In this document: positions 56,892 to 64,000 of the stretch, piece by piece
How positions within the stretch are numbered: position 1 is the first letter of the stretch
Layout of the letters: each line of letters starts with the position of its first letter
Source of the DNA: JASGTU01 sp963821815
Lineage (GTDB): Bacteria; Chloroflexota; Anaerolineae; Caldilineales; Caldilineaceae
Length of the DNA: 64,000 nt
Reading direction: 5' to 3'
NCBI GenBank assembly: GCA_963821815.1
Contig: CAWGFG010000006.1
Coordinates: forward strand, 434,001 to 498,000
Notes under the pieces: model-generated
What the model was told of the DNA's origin: nothing
Database searches by the model: none
Seen by the model: only the letters and a program-made list of their open reading frames with translations
Program-made: the position numbers and the translations under genes

Positions 56892-59800
56892 TCGAACCGG
56901 AGCGCGTCACGCAGCTGCCGGCCGGCGCCGGTTCCCGACGAAAGTGGATTGTCTATAGCCTACTCGCATTAGTCATTGTAAGCGGGTTCGCGCTGCGCGT
57001 CTGGAACATCAATTTCGATAAAGGAATTGGCAGTCATCCGGATGAGCGGAGCACCGCTTGTTTCTATGCCGCATCGCTGCATATTCCCGACACCCTGGAT
57101 GAATTCTGGGACCCGCATCGCAGCACGCTGAATCCGCTGTGGGATACGGTGCAGCAGACGCGCCGAAGCTTCACGTACGGTCATTTTCCGCTTTATCTTG
57201 GCGTTGCAATGGGCGAGGCGCTGCATCGTTTGGCTCCGTTAGCCGAATCGTTAGGCGCACCGGCTGGTATGCAGGACATACTCCTGCGGTCGCACCAGGA
57301 CTGCGACGCCATCGCGGTTGCCGGTCGCTTGACGATTGCCCTGCTGGATACCCTGACAATTCTGCTCGTCTTTCTGCTTGGTCGCCTGCTGTATGGTCCG
57401 TTGGCTGGTCTATTGGCAGCAGCATTCTACGCATTTAGCGCACAGGCAATTCAGCTCAGCCATTTCTTCGCCATGGATCCTGCGTCAACCACGTTCGTGG
57501 CAATGAGCATCTATTTCAGCGTACGAATGACCCGGCGGCCCACCTACGCCAACGCCGTTGGCGCTGGCATTGCTGCTGGGCTCGCCATCGCGTCGAAATT
57601 CAGCTCACTACCGGTGCTGGCAGCGCCCGTTTCGGCGGGAATTCTGGTCATCATCCTGGAAGGACAGCGCGCTGGTCGTCGACGAGTCAAAGCCGACGGT
57701 CGCGTACAGTTCAACGCAACGGTAGGCGTGCTTCTAGCTATGGTATTCGCCGGTATTGCTTTCTTTGTAACGAGCCCATATGCCGTCCTGGACTGGCAGA
57801 GTTTCATCCAGGCAACTTTGGTCGAACAGGGACGCATGGTGCGCGGTGTTGCCGACATGCCGTTTACGCGCCAATATCGCAATACCCTACCGTATGTCTA
57901 TTTTATCCAGCAGCAGGTGCAATGGGGTTTGTGGTGGCCCTTGGGGATTCTGTCCGTTGTCGCGGCAATGACGATGTTTGTGCGCCTGATGGTTACGGTG
58001 GTTCGCATTGTGAGCAACTGGTTGCGCGAAAGCATGGGTCAGACCGATAGCATCCGAATTCCATTACGCGAGCAAGTCGGCAATATCATCATCTGGAGTT
58101 GGGTTCTGCCATATTTCGCCATTACCGGCGCTTTCCTGGCAAAATTCAACCGCTACATGAGTCCGATTCTGCCTTTCACAGCCGTATTTGCGGCGGGGTT
58201 GCTGTGGCTGCTATGGATGTCCGGTCGGCATCGGATGCGCACGCAAGCGGGCGAAGAGAGCACCGAACAGCGATTTTTGTGGCGACCGTTTATTGCCGCC
58301 ATCGTTGGACTAGTCGCTCTCGCGGGAAGCATCTTCTGGTCCGTGGCGTACGTGAACGGCGTTTATCGCACAGAACACAACTGGATCACCGCCAGCCGCT
58401 GGTTTTATGAAAATGCACAGGAAGGGTCGGTCATCCTTTGGGAGCTTTGGGACGATCCGCTTCCCAAGTCTATTCCGGGCGAACCAGGCATGGACATGGG
58501 TACACACGGTCTTCGTAACATTGACTGGAGCCCATATGAAGAGGACACAGCGGCGAAGTACGAGATACTAAAATCCAAGCTGCGCGAAGCCGACTATGTA
58601 GCCTATAGCTCCAAGCGCATCTACGATAGCGTAGACGAGCTTCCACAGCGCTATCCTATGACGACGCGCTATTACGACGCCATGTGGGATGGCAGTTTGG
58701 GCTTTGAACTGGCACTGGATGTGTCAACGCCGCCTCGGCTTTTCGGCTTGACGTTCGAGGACCGCAGCGCAGATGAAAGCTGGAGCCTGTATGATCACCC
58801 ACAGGTGACCGTCTTCCGCAAAGTGCGCGACCTAAGCGACAAGGAGTTCGACGAGGTTCTAGGCGGTACATGGGTAAGTGCGATCCCCTATAGTACCGGC
58901 GAACTCTCCTTTGCCGACAAGCTGCTGGTTCTGATTGGCTTGCGCGCCGAACCTGGGGCTGAGAATAAGGGACTTTTCGGCAAGGTCATCGGCACGCTTT
59001 CAGACGATGAAGCCCAGCACGTTGAACCTCAGCAGCTACCATCGCTCATGCTAGATGAACCTCTTTCCGAGCTGAGCGTGGTGGACAACTATCGCTGGAA
59101 CGAGTGGGCGAGCGAACGGCCTTGGGCGTCGGCGCTGGTATGGTGGGCCGTATTGTCGCTCCTTGGCTGGGCGGTTTGGCCGATCCTGTTCGTGCTATTT
59201 TCGTCGTTTCGCGATCGTGGCTATCTTCTGAGCCGAACGGCTGGATGGTTGGCAGCCGCTTGGCTGCTTTGGTACCTCGCCAGCTTCGGCATTTGGCAAA
59301 ATACGGTTCGCAATTCTTGGATTGCAGCTGCCTTCTTGGTCGCGGCAGGAATTGTGACGGCCATTCGCATCTGGCCGAAATTGGTTCATTTTGTTCGAAA
59401 GAACTGGCGACTGGTCTTGGCTGAAGAAATTTTCATTGGACTGGCCTTTTTGTTCTTCCTTCTCATCCGCATGGCCAATCCGGACTTGTGGCAGCCGTGG
59501 TTTGGCGGCGAAAAGTTCATGGATTTTGCCTTCCTCAACGGCATACTGAGGAGCCCAAATTTTCCACCGCTGGATCCACATTTCGCCGGCGGGATCATCA
59601 ACTACTATTACTTTGGCATCTACCTCGCCGCCTACTTGATCAAGTTGACCGGCATCTATGCCGAAGTTGGCATCAATCTGACCATCGCTACATTGTTTGC
59701 ACTGACGGTGGCTAACGCGTTCGCCATCGCACACAGTGCATGGGGCTTCGCTCGAAAGCCGTTGTCGTGGCGTTCCGGCTTTGGTGCGGCGCTACTGGCG

Positions 59801-61723
59801 CCGTTGTTCATCGCAGTCTTGGGCAATCTCAATGGCTTTGTGCAAATCATCCAGTCCGTCAACGATCAAATCGGATTCGCGGGTCGATCGCCGGTTCAAG
59901 TGCTAGTCGCCGTACCCAAGGCAGCGGCGATGATGGCGGTTGCCGTGGTTGGGAGCGGACCGTTGCCCGGGTACGATTTCTGGGGCCCGAGTCGCGTACT
60001 ACCGGCAACTATCAACGAGTTTCCCTACTGGAGCTTTTTGTTTGCCGACCTGCATCCACATGTGATTGGTATACCGTTGGCGTTGCTCTTTGCCGGCTTC
60101 CTGCTCGCGTACCTTACCACGCACCACAATGGCGTCTACAAGCGGGTAGCAATTTTGGTGGCGCTGGCCTTTTTGCTGGGCGCTTTGAGCAGTGTAAACC
60201 TCTGGGAGCTGCCGACCTATGCGGCGTTGGGTACACTGGTGCTGGTGGTCTACCAGTTCAAGCACAATGGGCACGTTCGCTGGCTGCGAGCGGCAGGGAT
60301 GTCGCTCCTCTATCTGACTCTGGCCTTTTTATTCTTTCTACCGTTCTTTCACACCTATAGGAACATTGGTGCATCCGGCATTGGTCTGGTGCGAGAGCCG
60401 GATTCCTTGCGTATTTGGATTCAAATCTGGGCTCTGTTTCTCTTTGTGGTCGCCAGTTGGATCGTCTTGGTGATCGCGAGGCATCCGCGCCTCTGCGGAC
60501 AGGCAGGCAATCCCTGCGCACCGACAGGCATTGAACGAGCTCTGAGTCTATCGCTGAGAAAATATGACCGGCTGCCGCGTGTGATCTACCTGCACAAGCT
60601 CCTGATAGACAGGCCGACATTTGGCTATCTGGTTGGGTTGCTGCTTGTACCTGCTGCTATCCTGTTGTCCGTTGTGCTGGCACTAACTGGTCATGGCGTC
60701 CTGGCTCTGTGTCTGGTGCTGCTTGCACCGGCGTGGCTCAACCTCTGGAAGCGCGGCAGCGATTCCGATCCTGCTGCACTTCTCGTTTCGCTTCTCTCTG
60801 TGGCATCGCTGGCGATACTAGCGGGTACGCAGCTCATCTTCCTGCGTGATTTCCTGCAGGGCGGCGACTGGTATCGCATGAATACGCTGTTCAAGTTTTT
60901 CATGCAGGTATGGGTCCTCATGGGTCTGGCTGCGGCAATCGCGGCGCCGCGCGTTTGGCGCGTGCTCTACCCGCGACAGTCAATGGCAACTAGTAGAGAG
61001 TCATCCGGTGAGATCGTCGTGTCAGTCAGCAGAGTACCTTCACGCACGCCGCTGCAGCGCATCCTGCGTATTTGCTGGACTGGCGTATTAGTCGCGCTTA
61101 TTGCCGCCAGCCTTGCCTTTTTGGTCTACGGCACGCCTGCCCGTCTTTCGCAGCGTCTGGTTGGGTGGCGACCAGACTTCGGGACGCTCAACGGATTGGA
61201 CTACATGCGGCAAGGAACATACACTTGGCCCGACGGCGAGAATACCATCGAGCTGAGCTACGACTGGGACGCGATCCAGTGGTTGCTTGACAACATGCGC
61301 GGCAATCCCGTCGTGGTAGAAACATCCGAAGTCGACTATTATCGTGCCGGTGGAACGCGTGTTGCCAGCCTCACCGGCATAAGCGGATTGCGTGGCATGC
61401 ACGAGTCGGAGCAGCGTCCCGGCGATGTGCTCTCCGATCGCGATGCCCTGCATCGTGAATTTTGGGACAACCCGGACATCGCCCGCACCGAACAGATCAT
61501 CAATGAACTGGACATTTCGCTCGTCTATGTGGGTCAACTGGAGCGATATCTGCATCCCAGCGGTGTTGAGAAGCTGACGGTGATGGAAGAACAGGGCATA
61601 CTGGAATTGCTCTATAGCAACGAGAAGACGGATATTTATGGCGTGAAGGGTAAGCTAGTGCAGACAGCGGACGGCTATTACGTGCCTAGACAGGTAGGGG
61701 AAGATACTATTGAGCCTCGCTGA
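56888..61723 (+). CDS. GT39-like plus DUF2298 giant membrane protein
   Basis: 1611 residues, a two-part membrane protein. The N-terminal part, about 1-560, resembles PMT/GT39 glycosyltransferases, with the external acidic motif HPDERST near 50-56 and about ten helices. The C-terminal part, about 800-1611, is the DUF2298 ('YYY') family, with the tyrosine-rich motif NYYYFGIYLAAYLIK near 902, FADLHPHVIGIPL near 1052, and the late DFLQGGDWYRMNTLFKFFMQVW segment. DUF2298 proteins are uncharacterised polytopic proteins proposed to be glycosyltransferases. It overlaps the preceding stop by 4 nt and the following gene by 14 nt, so the three genes are probably translated together. A natural two-domain fusion, not an assembly join, since the frame is continuous. 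Confidence 0.82.
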   Translation: MIEPERVTQLPAGAGSRRKWIVYSLLALVIVSGFALRVWNINFDKGIGSHPDERSTACFYAASLHIPDTLDEFWDPHRSTLNPLWDTVQQTRRSFTYGHFPLYLGVAMGEALHRLAPLAESLGAPAGMQDILLRSHQDCDAIAVAGRLTIALLDTLTILLVFLLGRLLYGPLAGLLAAAFYAFSAQAIQLSHFFAMDPASTTFVAMSIYFSVRMTRRPTYANAVGAGIAAGLAIASKFSSLPVLAAPVSAGILVIILEGQRAGRRRVKADGRVQFNATVGVLLAMVFAGIAFFVTSPYAVLDWQSFIQATLVEQGRMVRGVADMPFTRQYRNTLPYVYFIQQQVQWGLWWPLGILSVVAAMTMFVRLMVTVVRIVSNWLRESMGQTDSIRIPLREQVGNIIIWSWVLPYFAITGAFLAKFNRYMSPILPFTAVFAAGLLWLLWMSGRHRMRTQAGEESTEQRFLWRPFIAAIVGLVALAGSIFWSVAYVNGVYRTEHNWITASRWFYENAQEGSVILWELWDDPLPKSIPGEPGMDMGTHGLRNIDWSPYEEDTAAKYEILKSKLREADYVAYSSKRIYDSVDELPQRYPMTTRYYDAMWDGSLGFELALDVSTPPRLFGLTFEDRSADESWSLYDHPQVTVFRKVRDLSDKEFDEVLGGTWVSAIPYSTGELSFADKLLVLIGLRAEPGAENKGLFGKVIGTLSDDEAQHVEPQQLPSLMLDEPLSELSVVDNYRWNEWASERPWASALVWWAVLSLLGWAVWPILFVLFSSFRDRGYLLSRTAGWLAAAWLLWYLASFGIWQNTVRNSWIAAAFLVAAGIVTAIRIWPKLVHFVRKNWRLVLAEEIFIGLAFLFFLLIRMANPDLWQPWFGGEKFMDFAFLNGILRSPNFPPLDPHFAGGIINYYYFGIYLAAYLIKLTGIYAEVGINLTIATLFALTVANAFAIAHSAWGFARKPLSWRSGFGAALLAPLFIAVLGNLNGFVQIIQSVNDQIGFAGRSPVQVLVAVPKAAAMMAVAVVGSGPLPGYDFWGPSRVLPATINEFPYWSFLFADLHPHVIGIPLALLFAGFLLAYLTTHHNGVYKRVAILVALAFLLGALSSVNLWELPTYAALGTLVLVVYQFKHNGHVRWLRAAGMSLLYLTLAFLFFLPFFHTYRNIGASGIGLVREPDSLRIWIQIWALFLFVVASWIVLVIARHPRLCGQAGNPCAPTGIERALSLSLRKYDRLPRVIYLHKLLIDRPTFGYLVGLLLVPAAILLSVVLALTGHGVLALCLVLLAPAWLNLWKRGSDSDPAALLVSLLSVASLAILAGTQLIFLRDFLQGGDWYRMNTLFKFFMQVWVLMGLAAAIAAPRVWRVLYPRQSMATSRESSGEIVVSVSRVPSRTPLQRILRICWTGVLVALIAASLAFLVYGTPARLSQRLVGWRPDFGTLNGLDYMRQGTYTWPDGENTIELSYDWDAIQWLLDNMRGNPVVVETSEVDYYRAGGTRVASLTGISGLRGMHESEQRPGDVLSDRDALHREFWDNPDIARTEQIINELDISLVYVGQLERYLHPSGVEKLTVMEEQGILELLYSNEKTDIYGVKGKLVQTADGYYVPRQVGEDTIEPR

Positions 61724-64000
61724 ACTCCTGCCATGGTATCTGGCGATCCAGCTGTGCGCATTGGCCGTGCTGCCGCTTGCATTGCGGTTTTTCCATGCTC
61801 TGCCTGACAGCGGTTATGTCTTCTCGAAGACGCTCGGCATTCTGTTTGTTGGTCTCGTACTGTGGATAGGCGCCAATTATAGCCTGCTGCGGAATGATTT
61901 CGGCGGCGCATGGATCTCGCTGGGCATCATCGCGGCGGTTAGCTATGCGTTCGGCGGCTATCACGCATTGAAGTCAGCCACACTGACGATGACCCGGCGC
62001 GGGATATGGTATGTAGTCTTTGCGGAGCTGCTATTTGTCGGCTCGTTCCTGGTTTGGGCGTGGGTGCGAGCCAACGACCCGGCAGCCAATCACACCGAAC
62101 AGCCCATGGACCTCATGTTCATGAATAGCTTGTGGACAAGTCCAACTCTGCCGGCAAATGACGCTTGGCTCTCCGGCTATCCTATCAGCTATTACTATCT
62201 TGGCTATTGGCTGCTTGTTACGCTCGGTCAATTGTCATCGACACCACCTGCTTTGGCGTTCAATATTGGGCAAGCATCGTGGTATGGCTTGCTGTTGCTT
62301 TCCTCGTTCGGGCTCGGCTTCAACCTGTATAAACTGACCCTCGATCATCCGCAACACAACGGCGACCGCAGCGAGAACAGCAGGGGAGGCGCTGAACATG
62401 TCGGAATTCGTGCTACGATAGCCGGCATGATCACAGCGGTATTCGTCGGCGTCATTGGCAACTTGCAGGTCATTCTGGAATGGCTCTACGCGCACGGCGT
62501 GCAGATGGACCGGCTGACCGTATGGCTTGGTGTCAACGGCTTTCCGGCCAATGCACAGGTGACGGGCGAGTGGTATATCAGCCATGACTGGTGGTGGTGG
62601 CGAAGCAGCCGAGTACTAGAGGACCAAGATTTGCTGGGCAATCACATCGAGGTGATCGATGAGTTCCCCATGTTTAGCTACATTCTGGGCGACAATCATC
62701 CTCATGTGCTGGCAATGCCCATCGTACTCCTTGTTATCGGCATGGCGCTGAGCGTCTTTCTGGGAGCACGAAGGATCACGATTCCCAGTGACATGCGCCG
62801 TTTCAAACGTGGATGGTTGCAGGTAATTTCCGCTGTACCTATGGGCTATGGAGGCCTTATTATTGTGGTCGTCACCACAGGCAGCCTTTTCTTCCTCAAT
62901 ACATGGGACTATCCGCCCTACTGGCTGATGATGGTCGCCAGCATGTTCGTGGGTCTCAGCCTTGCCCGGCCGCGTCCCTCCTGGCGCGATCTCAGTCGAT
63001 CCGCTGATCGCGTCAACTCTGCTCGGTGTTGCACTCGTGGTCGGTCTCCTGAGCGTCTATTTCCCCTATTTCCTGACCGCACAAAGTCAAGCCGGCGGAA
63101 TCTTGCCGAATGTGTTCAATCCCTCGCGTCTCCAGCAGGTTATGCTTATGTTCGGTGTTTTTGTGCCAGCGTTGGCAGCAATCCTGTACTGGTATGGGCG
63201 ATTGTACAAGCCGTCACTGAAGATGCTTGTTTTTTGGCTGGTACTGACGCTTGGGATACCAGCGCTCCTACTTGTGATCAGCGCAGCGGTGGCTAGCACT
63301 AGCGCGTTTGCGGGAAGCATGCAACTTCCTGAAGGTGCGACCAGCTACATGCCGATTATCGTGCAGCGCTGGTCCACGCGGCCGTGGACGTTCGTACTAT
63401 TCGGGCTGGGTCTATCTGTGTGTCTGGCAATCATCACGGCGATGGTGCTGAAACCGAATGCCAAGCAACGGGATAACCAGAGGACAACCACCGTAGCCCC
63501 GTTCATCATGATTGTGCTTGGTATTGGGCTGCTTCTCATCTTTGCGCCGGAGTTCGTATTCCTGCGCGACAACTTTGGTTCGCGCATGAATACCGTCTTC
63601 AAATTCTACTACCAAGCTTGGCTACTATTGGCCATCGCCGCCGCCTATATGGTCAGTTCGCTAATGAGTTGGAGACGCCTAAGCGTGCCAATTCCGGCGA
63701 CCGTGCTGGCTTCGCTAACCGTTCTATTGGCGATAGGCGCCATGCTGTTCCCGATCGCGGGCGTATACAGCAAGACGAACGGCTTTGCGTCAGACAATCG
63801 AACCTTAAGCGCAATCGAATACGTTTCGTATGAGAACCCAGGGGAGTTGGCAGCCGTCTCTTGGGTAATGCGCAATACGGAACCAGACGCGCTCATACTG
63901 GAAGGCAAGGGGGCAAGCTATCGCGCCAACTACAGCCGCATCAGTTCAATGACCGGTCGTGGTACACTGCTTGGATGGGACGGGCATGAGTCCCAGTGGC
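61710..64000 (+). CDS. DUF2298 membrane protein, frameshifted and cut by window edge
   Basis: Second DUF2298 protein. It starts at TTG 61710 inside the end of the previous gene, behind AGGGGAAG. The first frame shows SYYYLGYWLLVTLG near residue 160, EFPMFSYILGDNHPHV near 318-333, and a helix ending SLARPRPSWRDL. At 62994 the frame is lost; the original frame would end at 63296. Skipping one base (the A at 62994) continues as VDPLIASTLLGVALVVGL and stays open to the end, with FLRDNFGSRMNTVFKFYYQAW matching the corresponding segment of the first protein. The stop lies beyond 64000. The frameshift is therefore most likely a base insertion in the sequence. Confidence 0.78.

Noticed and set aside
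59740..60360. Plus-strand frame inside the DUF2298 fusion gene
   Set aside because: A different frame of the same coding region; composition is not protein-like.
1..64000. tRNA, rRNA, CRISPR array, prophage, integron or replication origin
   Set aside because: No cloverleaf with CCA end, no repeat-spacer array, no integrase/transposase or DnaA-box cluster was found on inspection of the gaps; a tRNA or covariance-model search would settle this.

Overview
This window looks like the chromosome of a Chloroflexota bacterium, most likely from the Anaerolineae/Caldilineae side. The evidence is the mix of protein families: two consecutive DUF2298 ('YYY') membrane proteins, surface proteins with VWA or VIT-VWA domains, a FG-GAP protein with a short 'VYAPYITQ' tail, a B. 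subtilis-type cytochrome b558 succinate dehydrogenase, and a fused alpha/gamma 2-oxoacid:ferredoxin oxidoreductase. The taxon is an inference from gene content; no rRNA gene is present. Base composition is moderate (roughly mid-50s % GC by eye) and even. I found no tRNA, rRNA, CRISPR array, prophage or transposase.

Layout. 1-2.7 kb: subunits B (partial) and A of an Mrp-type Na+/H+ antiporter (- strand). 3.1-5.6 kb: a 66-aa basic tail-anchored microprotein with its own promoter and terminator, then a ROK fructokinase and galT (sugar entry). 5.6-11.5 kb: a minus-strand run led by pspA, with two solute-binding-type proteins (one fused to VWA), a two-TM coiled-coil protein and a third binding lipoprotein, but no transporter permease. 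11.9-15.5 kb: a RecQ helicase with an N-terminal TPR region and two HRDC-like domains. 16-20.2 kb: fabF, an orphan ABC ATPase, a four-TM protein and an MFS permease. 20.7-26.6 kb: a frameshifted SDR, then icd and sdhCAB (TCA cycle). 26.8-31.2 kb: amt, a 610-aa protein with a nucleoside-phosphorylase-like C-terminal half, and plsC. 31.3-36.9 kb: korB, korA (frameshifted), a GntR/FCD regulator with an operator-like palindrome on its own promoter, a cupin and an M20 amidohydrolase. 37-43 kb: a minus-strand run of a URO-D-like methyltransferase, a TerB_N-like protein, a Ycf46-type AAA ATPase and a zinc-ribbon SNF2 helicase. 43.3-47.9 kb: a VIT-VWA protein, a decayed gene cut by an 86-bp palindromic mobile-type element, and a lipoprotein protease. 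48-50.4 kb: pyrC and pyrB. 50.5-64 kb: an envelope and glycan cluster with a FG-GAP protein, a GT39-like mannosyltransferase-type protein, a DUF348/G5/3D protein, and two overlapping DUF2298 membrane proteins, the last running off the window.

How the genes work together. icd plus sdhCAB plus the KorAB enzyme give 2-oxoglutarate chemistry and respiratory electron input. The Mrp antiporter handles ion homeostasis. The pspA run and the VWA/VIT proteins point to envelope sensing. The 55-64 kb genes overlap by a few bases (ATGA and a 14-nt overlap), so the G5/3D protein and both DUF2298 proteins are probably translationally coupled.

At least three otherwise intact conserved genes (SDR, korA, the last DUF2298 gene) carry single-base frameshifts, and a decayed DUF6941-like gene carries a fourth. 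This suggests either uncorrected sequencing indels or recent gene loss. The most promising unfamiliar material is the pspA-led sensor cluster, the phosphorylase-like 610-aa protein coupled to plsC, the SNF2/Ycf46/TerB-like trio, and the TPR-RecQ fusion.
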